From contig CAVFTS010000002.1 in assembly GCA_963625655.1 (NCBI GenBank), forward strand, positions 1 through 64,000: a DNA stretch of 64,000 nt, in the 5' to 3' direction. The position numbers were made by a program, and so were the translations under genes. The stretch's first letter is position 1. The number at the start of each line of letters is the position of its first letter. Source of the stretch: F23-B02 sp963625655. GTDB lineage: Bacteria > Bacillota > Clostridia > Oscillospirales > Oscillospiraceae. A model generated the notes under the pieces. The model was not told the DNA's origin. It ran no database searches and saw only the letters and a program-made list of their open reading frames with translations. This document shows, piece by piece, positions 17,478 through 25,656 of the stretch.

Positions 17478-18741
17478 GGTTTTAAACGCCGAGATTATAT
17501 CTGTCGGCACCGAGCTTCTGCTCGGCCACACCACCAACACCGACGCAAGGGACATTTCACTTATGCTGTCGGAGATAGGCATAAACGTAAAATACCACAC
17601 CGTCGTGGGCGACAATCCGCAGAGACTCAGCGACTGCATTGAGATTGCCAAAACCCGTGCCGATATAATCATATCCACCGGCGGGCTGGGTCCGACCTGC
17701 GACGATCTCACCAAAATGATCCTTGCGCAGAGCTTCGGCCTTGAGCTTGAGATGAACGAGGACGAGCGGGCGTGCCTGTACGATTACCTTACGAATAAGG
17801 GCTATTCCAAGACCATGACGGAGAATAACCTCCAGCAGGCGATGTTGCCGAAGGGCTGCACCGTGTTCCACAACGACTGGGGTACCGCACCGGGCTGCGC
17901 CTTTGAGAAGGACGGGAAGATCGTCATCATGATCCCCGGACCGCCCAAGGAGTGCAACGCAATGTTTAAAAGCTGCGCAGTGCCGTATCTGCGCTCACTG
18001 TCGGACGAGACCATTGTTTCGCATGCGATCCATGTTTTCGGCATGAGCGAGAGTGCGCTCGACCAGCTTTTCCGTGAGGAAATGAATGCCATGAAGAATC
18101 CCACCATGGCGCCCTACGCAAAAGAGAGCGACTGCCTGCTGCAGATAACCGCCAAGGCAAAGGATGCCGAGACCGCCGAGGAGATGATGAAGCCCGTTAT
18201 CGGGCATTGCCTCAATGTGCTGGGCGACGTGGTTTTCGGCATTGACATCGACAGCGTCGAGGAGGGGGTATTTAAGCTCCTCCGTGAGAAGAAGCTCACC
18301 TTTGCCGCAGCGGAAAGCTGCACCGGCGGCGACCTTGCCCGCCGATTTACCGACATTCCCGGCGCAAGCGAGTTCTTCCTCGGCGGCGCCGTGACCTACA
18401 CAAACGGTGCAAAGTCGGCGATGCTGGGAATCGACCCGAAGCTCATCGAGGAAAAGGGCGCCGTGAGCCGTGAGGTGGCAAAGGAAATGGCGGAGCGCAT
18501 AAGAGTAAGGCTTGGCGCCGACCTCGGCATCGGGGTCACGGGACTTGCGGGTCCCGACGGCGACGGCGTGCATGAGGTCGGAACGGTGTTCGTTTCGCTT
18601 GCGGTGCCGGGTGAGACCTATGTGCGTGAGCTGCACGTCGGCAACCGCCGCACACGCAGCTATATTCGCCGTGTCTCCGGCAACTACATCTTCGACATGA
18701 TGCGAAGATATATGCTCGGTCTGCCGGTCATTCCCGAATAA
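17467..18741 (+). CDS. cinA: CinA: competence/damage-inducible protein, nicotinamide-nucleotide amidase
   Basis: 424 residues with both usual domains: an N-terminal molybdopterin-binding-like COG1058 domain (AEIISVGTELLLGHTTNTD, ISTGGLGPTCDDLT) and a C-terminal CinA domain (from about residue 265, AAAESCTGGDLARRFTDIPG). CinA proteins hydrolyse ADP-ribose and NMN, recycling pyridine nucleotides. The ATG lies inside the end of thiI. The co-location with thiI and the comM-like ATPase is a housekeeping cluster. A strong terminator lies directly downstream. Confidence 0.95.
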   Translation: MENKVLNAEIISVGTELLLGHTTNTDARDISLMLSEIGINVKYHTVVGDNPQRLSDCIEIAKTRADIIISTGGLGPTCDDLTKMILAQSFGLELEMNEDERACLYDYLTNKGYSKTMTENNLQQAMLPKGCTVFHNDWGTAPGCAFEKDGKIVIMIPGPPKECNAMFKSCAVPYLRSLSDETIVSHAIHVFGMSESALDQLFREEMNAMKNPTMAPYAKESDCLLQITAKAKDAETAEEMMKPVIGHCLNVLGDVVFGIDIDSVEEGVFKLLREKKLTFAAAESCTGGDLARRFTDIPGASEFFLGGAVTYTNGAKSAMLGIDPKLIEEKGAVSREVAKEMAERIRVRLGADLGIGVTGLAGPDGDGVHEVGTVFVSLAVPGETYVRELHVGNRRTRSYIRRVSGNYIFDMMRRYMLGLPVIPE

Positions 18742-18751
18742 GAAGGACAAA

Positions 18752-18790
18752 AAACACCCTGCGAAAGTCAAAATTCGCAGGGTGTTTTTC
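18752..18790. terminator. Bidirectional terminator between cinA and the orphan membrane protein
   Basis: A perfect 12-base-pair stem, ACACCCTGCGAA (18754-18765) with TTCGCAGGGTGT (18774-18785), A run before and T run after. It serves both convergent genes. Confidence 0.93.
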
Positions 18791-18796
18791 GTATAT

Positions 18797-19762
18797 TTAC
18801 TTTTTCGTATCGTTATCGAAAAACTCAAGCGTCGGCGCATTTTCGGTTTCGCCGCCGGGCGAGAGGACGCTCTCACTCTCGACGGGAGCGCTGTCCTCCG
18901 GGGCGGGAGCGGTCGGAGCGTCGGGCTGTTTCTCCTCAGGCTTTTTCTCATCCTCGGATGAAAGAGAATTGGATATGATCATCCAGTTTTCCGCAAGCAG
19001 TATGATGCCGGAGGCGAACAGAATAATCTGAAGTCCGGCGGAGCGGCTGTCAGCCAGCATCATAAAGCAGAAGAATGCGCCGAGCATGGAGAAGAACATC
19101 GAACGCCGGGGCTTGGCTCTGTCGGCGGGGTAGCCTGCATTGAAGAAGAACGCAAAGATGCAGACGCAAACGCCGATGACCTCGATGGCGTACACCCATA
19201 TTTCGGGCAGCGTTGAGTAGAGCTTGTAGCTGTATATGAGCCATGCGCAGAACAGCAGTATCGGGAACGCCATGAACACGCAGACGAGACCGGGCGAGAA
19301 GCGGCGCTTTGAGCTTGTGCAGGTGGGCGCAAAGCACAGTCCGGATGCGATGGCGAGAAGCCCGATAAGCACGAGCATGGTCTTGTCGTCCGTGGGTGAG
19401 ATGCCTGCCAGCGTCACAATGCCGCCGATCACCTCAAGGATGCCGATGCCCCACACGACGGCGGGGAAAATAAGCGTTTTACCGTGAAAGACCGAGCGCA
19501 TATCCTCAGGCGGGGTGCAGCCCTTTTTGTCGAGCCACTTTATCAGCGCCGCAAAAAGTACGCAGGCAGCCAGTATATAAAGCGGGATGACGTAGGGCCA
19601 CGCCGTCGGCACGATGAGATAGCTCACACTGTCCTTTTCGTATGAGAGCATATTTTGAAGCCAGTGGAAAAACGCACCGAAGGAGCCTGCCGCACAGACA
19701 AAGCAGCTGACGATGAGCGCATTTTTCGGGGGCGAGTTTTTCTTCTTTTTCTTCTTTTGCAT
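18797..19762 (-). CDS. Membrane protein of unknown function
   Basis: 321 residues. After a lysine-rich start (MQKKKKKKN) there are about eight predicted membrane segments between residues 12 and 260, then a soluble acidic, Pro/Ala/Glu-rich tail (about 265-321) that looks disordered. I do not recognise a family. The positive N-terminus suggests the N-terminus stays inside. A good promoter (TTGACT, 17, TAAAAT) lies 40-68 bases upstream, divergent from the SpoIID-domain gene. Nothing in the sequence indicates a substrate. Confidence 0.6.
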   Translation of the reverse strand: MQKKKKKKNSPPKNALIVSCFVCAAGSFGAFFHWLQNMLSYEKDSVSYLIVPTAWPYVIPLYILAACVLFAALIKWLDKKGCTPPEDMRSVFHGKTLIFPAVVWGIGILEVIGGIVTLAGISPTDDKTMLVLIGLLAIASGLCFAPTCTSSKRRFSPGLVCVFMAFPILLFCAWLIYSYKLYSTLPEIWVYAIEVIGVCVCIFAFFFNAGYPADRAKPRRSMFFSMLGAFFCFMMLADSRSAGLQIILFASGIILLAENWMIISNSLSSEDEKKPEEKQPDAPTAPAPEDSAPVESESVLSPGGETENAPTLEFFDNDTKK

Positions 19763-19801
19763 AATATCAATCCAATCGGAATACTGATTTTATAATAAAA
19801 C

Positions 19802-19830
19802 ATTTTATACTTATTTGACCTTGTAGTCAA
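19802..19830 (-). promoter_or_regulatory. Promoter of the orphan membrane protein gene
   Basis: Minus strand TTGACT (19830-19825), 17 bases, TAAAAT (19807-19802); five of six matches in each hexamer. Confidence 0.75.
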
Positions 19831-19849
19831 GATACGAAAGGTGATGCTC

Positions 19850-20830
19850 ATGAAAAGAACGCTGTCTGCGGCGCTGCTGCTGAGTCTGCTTATCGTCGGC
19901 ACGCCGCTTGCCGCCGTTTATTCCGACGGTGGTGACGCTCCGAAAAAGGAGAAGGATAAAATCAAAATCGAAAACACCGAGACGCAAAGCGATGCCGAGC
20001 TGAGCATCCGCATCCTTGCGGGGGAGGAGGTTCGGGAAATCACCGCCGACGAATATCTTGTCGGAGTCGTGGCGGCGGAGATGCCCGCCTCCTTCGAGGA
20101 GGAGGCGCTCAAGGCTCAGGCGGTTGCGGCAAGGACATACCTTAGGCGCTACATCGAGGAGGGCTCAAGGCACGAGGGTGCGGACATATGCGCCGACGCA
20201 AACTGCTGTCAGGCGTATCTGCCGCAGGACAGGCTGCGTGAAAACTGGGGCGACAAGTATGACACCTACATAAAAAAGATACGCAAGGCGGTCTCCGCAA
20301 CGGACGGAGAGTACCTCGAATACGACGGCAAGGCGGCGCTTGCGGCTTTTCACTCCTCCTCGGCGGGGCAGACGGAGAGCAGCGCCGATGTGTGGGGAGA
20401 GGTGCCGTATCTCGTGAGCGTAAGCTCGCCGGAGGAGGCGGAAGCGGTACCGAACTTCGTAAGCACGCTGACGCAAAGCGAGCTTGACTTCCGTGACACG
20501 CTCCTGCATTTAAGGCCGGAGGCGGACTTCACGGGTCCTGCCGACACATGGGTCGGCGAAACGCAGTACACCGAGGGCAGGCGTGTCGGCAGCATCGTCA
20601 TCGGCGGCGTGAGCTTCACGGGGGCGGAGATACGGCAGCTTTTCTCGCTGCGCTCCACCGCCTTCGGGATAAGCAAGACCGAGGGAGGCTTTACCTTCAC
20701 CGTCACGGGTTACGGTCACGGCGTCGGCATGAGCCAGTACGGGGCAAACACGATGGCAAAGGACGGAAGCACTTACCGTGAGATCCTTGCCCACTATTAC
20801 CCCGGCACGACGCTCATATGCCCGAAATAG
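19850..20830 (+). CDS. Secreted SpoIID/LytB-domain protein
   Basis: 326 residues from the ATG at 19850, behind AAAGGTGAT. A signal peptide or anchor covers about residues 1-22. The SpoIID domain begins near residue 60 with DEYLVGVVAAEMPASFEEEA and continues with LKAQAVAARTYLRRY; the Glu of AAEMP is the catalytic acid in SpoIID, a lytic transglycosylase. DANCCQAYL and the C-terminal GYGHGVGMSQYGANTMAKDG are further family marks. SpoIID acts with SpoIIP in engulfment; short secreted relatives also occur outside sporulation loci. No SpoIIIA or SpoIIP genes are nearby, so I call the domain only. Confidence 0.88.
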   Translation: MKRTLSAALLLSLLIVGTPLAAVYSDGGDAPKKEKDKIKIENTETQSDAELSIRILAGEEVREITADEYLVGVVAAEMPASFEEEALKAQAVAARTYLRRYIEEGSRHEGADICADANCCQAYLPQDRLRENWGDKYDTYIKKIRKAVSATDGEYLEYDGKAALAAFHSSSAGQTESSADVWGEVPYLVSVSSPEEAEAVPNFVSTLTQSELDFRDTLLHLRPEADFTGPADTWVGETQYTEGRRVGSIVIGGVSFTGAEIRQLFSLRSTAFGISKTEGGFTFTVTGYGHGVGMSQYGANTMAKDGSTYREILAHYYPGTTLICPK

Positions 20831-20851
20831 TAAAACAAGAGCATAAAAAGC

Positions 20852-20904
20852 TTGACAAATTTTTGGCATAGCGTTATTATCACTTTTGAGAATAATGCTA
20901 TGCC
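20852..20904 (+). promoter_or_regulatory. Promoter and palindromic operator of the ArsR-ABC operon
   Basis: TTGACA (20852-20857), 17 bases, TATTAT (20875-20880). A long inverted repeat overlaps the spacer, -10 and start region: GGCATAGCGTTATT (20865-20878) against AATAATGCTATGCC (20891-20904), 13 Watson-Crick pairs and one G-T. This is where an autoregulatory repressor such as the encoded ArsR-type protein would block RNA polymerase; it could also fold as an RNA hairpin at the 5' end of the transcript. Confidence 0.75.
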
Positions 20905-20954
20905 GTTTTGATGCGGCAAAGACGCAGCATTGTACGGCTTGAGCATAAGGGGAA

Positions 20955-21479
20955 GTGATCGAGACGAACGATACGATAAATTTACTGCTTAATCCCGCAA
21001 GACTCAGGATACTCGGCTGGCTTGCGCAGAACGGTGAGGGTACCGCCGCCGATATGATCTCGGCGCTGGGCGAGATACCGCCCGCAAGCCTTTACAGGCA
21101 CTTAAAGCTTCTGACGGAGGCGGGCTTTGTGAAGGTCACGGCGGAGGAGAAAAAACGTGGAGCGGTGCAGAAAACCTACGCCGTGAATCAAAAGGAAATG
21201 CCCGATAACGACGACTGCCGTGAGGTGATATACGGAGGGCTTTTGAAGCTGCTTTCGTCGTTTAGGGAATATTTTGAAGCAGGGAGCCGAGACCCCGCAG
21301 CCGATATGCTGATGTACTCGACGGCGGCGCTGCTGCTCAGTGACGAGGAGTTCGGCGAAATGATCGGTGAGCTTGGGACGACATTTGAAAAGTATTTAAA
21401 CAGGGCGCCGGGCGAGGGCCGCAAAATGCGGACCATGACGCTCATTTCATCTCCCTGTAAGGAGGATATGCAATGCTGA
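20955..21479 (+). CDS. ArsR-type helix-turn-helix regulator
   Basis: 174 residues with a winged helix at the N-terminus: INLLLNPARLRILGWLAQNG, then PPASLYRHLKLLTEAGFVKV as recognition helix and wing. The C-terminal half (about 85-174) is helical and may bind a ligand or dimerise; no cysteine pair typical of metal sensors is seen in the helix. The GTG start at 20955 sits very close to AGGGGAAG. Its end overlaps the ABC ATPase start by seven bases, so regulator and transporter are one operon; control of that operon is the obvious inference. Confidence 0.82.
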   Translation: MIETNDTINLLLNPARLRILGWLAQNGEGTAADMISALGEIPPASLYRHLKLLTEAGFVKVTAEEKKRGAVQKTYAVNQKEMPDNDDCREVIYGGLLKLLSSFREYFEAGSRDPAADMLMYSTAALLLSDEEFGEMIGELGTTFEKYLNRAPGEGRKMRTMTLISSPCKEDMQC

Positions 21480-22186
21480 AGATAAGTAATTTCACAAAGC
21501 TGTATGACGGAAAGCCCGCCGTTGAGGGACTTGACCTTGAGGTCTCCGCCGGCGACATTTACGCCTTTATCGGACACAACGGTGCAGGCAAGACCACGAC
21601 CATAAAGGCCTGCTGCGGCATAATGAATTTTGACGAGGGCGACATTCTCATCGATGGGATCTCAATAAAGAAGAACCCTCTTGAGTGCAAAAAGCGCATC
21701 GCCTACATACCCGACAACCCGGAGCTTTACGATTATCTCTCCGGAGTGAAGTACCTGAACTTCGTGGCGGACGTGTTCGGCGTCGGCAAGGCGGATAGGG
21801 AGGAGCGCATACGCAGGTATTCCGACCTGTTCGGGCTGACCGACGACCTTGCGCAGCCCGTTTCCGCATATTCCCACGGCATGAAGCAAAAGCTTGCGAT
21901 AATCTCGGCGTTCATCCACGACCCGAAGCTCATAATCATGGACGAACCCTTCGTCGGACTTGACCCCGTGGCGAGCCACCAGCTCAAGCTCCTGATGCGT
22001 GAGCATTGCGACAAGGGCGGTGCGATATTCTTCTCGACCCATGTGCTTGAGGTCGCCGAAAAGCTCTGCGACAAGGTTGCGATAATCAAAAACGGAAAAC
22101 TTGTCACGAGCGGTACGATGAGCGAGGTCAAGGGCGACGCTTCTCTTGAGGCGGTGTTCCTCGAGCTGGAGGGTGAAAATGCTTAA
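21473..22186 (+). CDS. ABC exporter ATP-binding subunit
   Basis: 237 residues with Walker A GHNGAGKTTT, an ABC signature in degenerate form (SAYSHGMKQKLAI in place of LSGGQ), Walker B LIIMDEPFVGLDP and the switch His in FFSTHVLEVAE. The YSHGMKQ version is typical of BcrA/CcmA-like exporters that pair with ABC-2 type permeases. The ATG lies within the regulator gene (after AAGGAGG) and its stop overlaps the permease start by eight bases. The transported substance cannot be inferred. Confidence 0.92.
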   Translation: MLKISNFTKLYDGKPAVEGLDLEVSAGDIYAFIGHNGAGKTTTIKACCGIMNFDEGDILIDGISIKKNPLECKKRIAYIPDNPELYDYLSGVKYLNFVADVFGVGKADREERIRRYSDLFGLTDDLAQPVSAYSHGMKQKLAIISAFIHDPKLIIMDEPFVGLDPVASHQLKLLMREHCDKGGAIFFSTHVLEVAEKLCDKVAIIKNGKLVTSGTMSEVKGDASLEAVFLELEGENA

Positions 22187-23780
22187 AGGTCTGCTGAAAA
22201 TTTACTTTGCGTCCTACGGAAAGCTGTTCCGGGGCAAGACAAAGGCAAAAAGTGCGGGCAAGGCGCTGCTGTATGCGCTGCTTCTGATATATGCCTTCGG
22301 CATCTTTATTTTCACATATTATCAGATTTTTAAGAGCTTTGCTCCCGTGCTGTACGGCATGGGTCACGGCTGGCTCTACTTCGTGTACACGGACATCATG
22401 GCGTTTGCGCTGATGTGCATTTTCTCGGTGTTTGCGTCGAAAACGACGCTTTACGAGGCGAAGGATAACGACCTTCTGCTGTCGATGCCGATAAAGCCCG
22501 AAACCATTCTGCTAAGCCGCATGGTGTCGCTTGAGATAGTGAACCTTGCGTTCGGACTTGTCGTAATGATCCCCGCCGCCATTGCGTGGTACGGACAGAT
22601 GCCCTTTACCGCACTGTCGATCGTGGGATTTGTCGTCACGGGACTGCCGCTCAGCCTGCTTGCGCTTGCGCTGTCGTCGATCTTCGGCTGGCTGCTTGCG
22701 GCCGCATCGTCGAAGATGCGCAAAAAGGTGCTGTTTGAGACCGTGCTGAGCGTCATATTCCTGATTGCGTACTTTGTCTTCTTTGCTCAGCTCAACAGCA
22801 TTATTCAAGATCTCGTCAACAATGCCGACGCCATCTCCGAGCGGCTCGACTCCGTGTTCCTGCTCCGCCGGATAGGCGACGCCTGCGTCGACGGCTCCGT
22901 GTCGTCGATGCTGCTTGCCGCTCTCTGCGAGCTGTTGCCCTTCGCCGTCGTCTATGCGATACTGTCGGCGACCTTCATAAAAACCGCAACCGCAAAGAAG
23001 GGTGCCGCAAAGGTAAAATACGTCGACCGCGGGCAGAAGGTTTCAAGCCCCATGGCGGCGCTGCGCAAGAAGGAATGGCGGCTGTTCCTGTCAAACTCCA
23101 CTTATATAATTAACTGCGGCTTGGGTGCAATATTCATCCTTGCGGCGGGCGTCGCCCTGCTGATATACAGAGAGAACGTGTCGTATTTTATCGAGGCGCT
23201 CTGCATTATTGCGCCGGAGATCGGCGACTGTATCCTGCCTCTGTGTATGCTCATTATCGGACTGCTTGGCTCCGTTTCCGTGCCGAGCGTCGCCGCCGTG
23301 TCCATGGAGGGGCGCAGCCTGTGGCTTCTACAGACCGTCCCCGTAAAACCGCAGAGGATTCTGCGGGCAAAGCTCGGCGTCAGCCTGTGGCTGTATATGC
23401 CGCCCGTGCTGCTTTGCGTTGCGGCGCTGCTCCTGACCGTCAAGGCGGAGCTTGTCCTCACCGTGCTTTCGGCGCTGTTTCCCGTGCTTTTGGTGACGCT
23501 CATTTGCATTTCGGGACTCGTCGTGAACATCCGCCACCCGAATCTGTCGTGGGAAAACCCCGCACAGACCATTAAGCGTGACCCGGCGGTGCTTATAGCA
23601 ATGCTGCTTGACTTCGGCATCGTTGCGGCGCTGGGCGTCGGCGGCTGGCTTTTGATAGATAACGGCATGAGCGCCCGAAACATCATGATGATTTTCGACG
23701 CAGCGCTGGTCATAGCAGACCTCGTTCTGCTACGCTACCTAAACGGTGCGGGCGCAAAACGCTTTGCATCCTTGAGCTGA
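22179..23780 (+). CDS. ABC-2 type exporter permease
   Basis: 533 residues with about twelve hydrophobic segments grouped in two halves separated by a cytoplasmic loop (around residues 280-315, KKGAAKVKYVDRGQ). There is a coupling-like helix EAKDNDLLLSMPIKPETILL and its repeat AVSMEGRSLWLLQTVPVKPQ, so the protein looks like an internal duplication of the six-segment ABC-2 fold. It partners the ATPase upstream, with which it overlaps. The start at 22179 follows GGAGGGTGA. The whole operon is likely controlled by the ArsR-type protein. Confidence 0.82.
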   Translation: MLKGLLKIYFASYGKLFRGKTKAKSAGKALLYALLLIYAFGIFIFTYYQIFKSFAPVLYGMGHGWLYFVYTDIMAFALMCIFSVFASKTTLYEAKDNDLLLSMPIKPETILLSRMVSLEIVNLAFGLVVMIPAAIAWYGQMPFTALSIVGFVVTGLPLSLLALALSSIFGWLLAAASSKMRKKVLFETVLSVIFLIAYFVFFAQLNSIIQDLVNNADAISERLDSVFLLRRIGDACVDGSVSSMLLAALCELLPFAVVYAILSATFIKTATAKKGAAKVKYVDRGQKVSSPMAALRKKEWRLFLSNSTYIINCGLGAIFILAAGVALLIYRENVSYFIEALCIIAPEIGDCILPLCMLIIGLLGSVSVPSVAAVSMEGRSLWLLQTVPVKPQRILRAKLGVSLWLYMPPVLLCVAALLLTVKAELVLTVLSALFPVLLVTLICISGLVVNIRHPNLSWENPAQTIKRDPAVLIAMLLDFGIVAALGVGGWLLIDNGMSARNIMMIFDAALVIADLVLLRYLNGAGAKRFASLS

Positions 23781-23946
23781 CGGGAGCCAAACCCTGTCGG
23801 TTTTGACGGGCGGATTTTCGCCCGTGCTGCGTTAAATCCCTTGACAATACGTCAAGTATTCTCTGCGGGCTTTGCCTTGCCCGAACAAAAATCCGCTCCG
23901 GCAAAACTGCAAAGCACCTGTCGGTAGTGCTTCGACTCTCGTCAGC
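23776..23946. other. Multi-branched palindromic element (structured RNA or MITE-like repeat)
   Basis: An outer stem GCTGACGGGAG (23776-23786) pairs with CTCTCGTCAGC (23936-23946) and encloses about 150 bases with nested inverted repeats: a long arm GGTTTTGACGGGCGGATTTT (from about 23799) against the complementary AAAAATCCGCTCCGGCAAAACT region (about 23888-23908), a GCCCG/CGGGC arm, a CGGGC..GCCCG hairpin, a CTTGAC..GTCAAG hairpin and AAGCAC..GTGCTT. It overlaps the last codons of the permease gene and precedes a terminator, between convergent genes. No reading frame is convincing. No second copy was found in the window. Confidence 0.55.
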
Positions 23947-23953
23947 TTAAGCT

Positions 23954-23998
23954 GAAAGAACTCCCCGTGACCTCGGCCACGGGGAGTTCTTTCGTTTT
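23954..23998. terminator. Strong bidirectional terminator
   Basis: A perfect 16-pair stem GAAAGAACTCCCCGTG (23954-23969) with CACGGGGAGTTCTTTC (23978-23993), then GTTTTAC. It separates the ABC permease gene from the convergent GNAT gene. Confidence 0.92.
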
Positions 23999-24005
23999 AC
24001 ACGTT

Positions 24006-24524
24006 TTACAGCTTCTTTTCCAAAAGGACGAGCATCACGTCGGGGATGCCGTTAAACACGCAGGGGACAATGTCCGCCTCACGGTAGCCGAGGGCGGCGT
24101 ACATCGCCCTTGCACGGAGGTTTTTGGCGTTGGTGTCCATGCGCAGAACGCAAAGCCCCCACTGTTTCGCAAGCTCTTCGTAGAATGAGACGAAGGCTTT
24201 GCCGACACCTCGTCCGCCCGCCGAGGGCTTAACGGTGAGCGTGTGCAAAACGGCGGCGCCGTCACTCTCGGCAGGGTAGAGCCAAGCTGCGCCCTCATAA
24301 ACGTCCACCTGCGTGCGGTTTATTATCGCCGAGGCAAGCACCTCGCCGCCGCCCTCGTACACATAGAGGTCGCCTCTGGAAAGCGCCGCCTCCGCCGTAG
24401 CCCTCACGGGGTAGACGCCCGGCAGCCAGCCGATAACCGCCCTGCCCTCGGATTCGGCATTGTGAATGTCGATGTAGATCTGCTCTATCGCATCAAGGTC
24501 ATTTTCATTTGCAAGTCTTATCAT
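24006..24524 (-). CDS. GNAT family N-acetyltransferase
   Basis: 172 residues with the GNAT fold: MIRLANENDLDAIEQIY at the start, the acetyl-CoA loop VKPSAGGRGVGKAFVSFYEE (R/QxxGxG/A type) and the closing LRARAMYAALGYRE. It transfers an acetyl group to a small molecule or protein amine; substrate unknown. The start overlaps the stop of the HAD hydrolase gene by four bases, so the two are co-expressed. Confidence 0.9.
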   Translation of the reverse strand: MIRLANENDLDAIEQIYIDIHNAESEGRAVIGWLPGVYPVRATAEAALSRGDLYVYEGGGEVLASAIINRTQVDVYEGAAWLYPAESDGAAVLHTLTVKPSAGGRGVGKAFVSFYEELAKQWGLCVLRMDTNAKNLRARAMYAALGYREADIVPCVFNGIPDVMLVLLEKKL

Positions 24525-25342
24525 AACAGCTCCTCCAAAGCCCCCGCAACGCCGTTTTCAAAGTTAGCGCCGCATATGCGGTCGGCAGCGCCGAGGCATT
24601 TGGGACTTGCGTTTTTTACGGCTATGCCGAGCCCGGCAAAGCGCAGCATATCGGCGTCGTTGTCGCCGTTTCCGAATGCAACGGTGTCTGCGGGGCTTAT
24701 GCTCAGCCTTTCGCACAGCGCACGCAGAGCAGCGCCCTTTCCGGCGTCGGGAGCGGCAAACTCCACGAGCCTCGGTGAGGAGCTTGTGACGTAAACTCCG
24801 CAAAGCGACTTTGCCGATAAAAGGCAGCGCTCACGGGTTTCGATGTCGGGGCAGAGCAGGTCAAGTCCGTCGAGCCGGTCGGCATTTTCGAGGATAAAGC
24901 CCCGTATGTCACGGACGGGGGTGCGGGTACTCTGAACATAGCCGACGTAGGCGGGGCTGCACCCGTAGCTCATGGGGTCCGCAACATAACTCTCGTCGGA
25001 GTAGGGGGTGCCGCCTAAGAAGCACTCCAAAAGCATGTCGGGGAAGGCGTCTAGTACGGAGACGACGGCTTCGGGAGAGAGCTTTCGCTCGAAGATCCTT
25101 TCGCCGTCTTTAAGCCGTGTCACCGCAGCGCCGTTCGAGCTTATGGCGTAGCTTACGCCGCAGATGCAGAGCACCTCCTGCGGCAGCGAGGAAAGCGCCC
25201 TGCCGGACGCCGGCACAAGCACAATGCCCGCCCTGCCGCAGCGCTCAAAAGCGGCGGCGGTTTCGGGCGCAAGGCTTGCGTCGGGACGCAGAGCGGTGTC
25301 GTCAAGATCAAATGCAATAAGTCGTACAGTCAATTGAATCAC
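24521..25342 (-). CDS. HAD-superfamily hydrolase, Cof type
   Basis: 273 residues: motif I LIAFDLDDTALRPD (nucleophile and acid Asp), motif II PASGR, a type IIB cap (about 85-190), Lys of motif III in the DAGKGAALRALCERL segment and motif IV VAFGNGDNDADMLRFAG. Cof-type members dephosphorylate sugar phosphates, pyridoxal phosphate or FMN. The start is the GTG at 25342; a TTG nine bases downstream is an alternative, since no strong ribosome site is visible. First gene of a two-gene unit with the GNAT gene. Confidence 0.9.
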   Translation of the reverse strand: MIQLTVRLIAFDLDDTALRPDASLAPETAAAFERCGRAGIVLVPASGRALSSLPQEVLCICGVSYAISSNGAAVTRLKDGERIFERKLSPEAVVSVLDAFPDMLLECFLGGTPYSDESYVADPMSYGCSPAYVGYVQSTRTPVRDIRGFILENADRLDGLDLLCPDIETRERCLLSAKSLCGVYVTSSSPRLVEFAAPDAGKGAALRALCERLSISPADTVAFGNGDNDADMLRFAGLGIAVKNASPKCLGAADRICGANFENGVAGALEELL

Positions 25343-25407
25343 CGCTCAAATAATATCAGATATTTTGCCGCAAGTAAAGATTTAGACTTTTAATAAATCG
25401 ATTTATA

Positions 25408-25416
25408 TGCTATAAT
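25408..25416 (+). promoter_or_regulatory. Extended -10 promoter for the riboswitch transcript
   Basis: TGCTATAAT at 25408-25416 (TGn plus a perfect TATAAT). No good -35 is present, which is normal for extended -10 promoters. Transcription would start near 25423, just before the riboswitch core. Confidence 0.65.
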
Positions 25417-25424
25417 CATTTTTC

Positions 25425-25620
25425 GCAGTAAGGGAAACAGGTTAGAATCCTGTACGAGCCCGTCGCCGTGAGGCGCATCGTGGGTTCGACCTATCCGCTC
25501 CGCCGCAGGAGCGGGGACAAGCCATTGACGGAAGCGTTGAGAAGGCGGTCGGACTGCGCCGAGTCGAAAGACCTGCTGCAAAATGCCGTTTTTGAGTGCT
25601 GCGAGTGCCGGCGTAAAACG
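25425..25620 (+). ncRNA. Adenosylcobalamin (B12) riboswitch
   Basis: The conserved B12-box-like core GGGAAACAGGTTAGAATCCT begins at 25432 and continues with GTACGAGCCCGTCGCCGTGA, matching the class consensus (GGGAA..GGTG.AAATCC..CNGCCCCCGCCACTGTGA type). The other diagnostic parts follow in order: GGGACAAGCCATTGACGG (from about 25513) and GAGTCGAAAGACCTGCTGC at 25561-25579, equivalent to the AGTCAGGAGACCTGCC arm. After it, CCGTTTT and AAAACGG (about 25587-25620) can pair and may be part of the expression platform, in front of the AAGGAG ribosome site at 25642. Cobalamin binding is expected to lower expression of the two genes downstream. Confidence 0.93.
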
Positions 25621-25656
25621 GAGAAACAAATACATTATAACTAAGGAGAAAAGCAA

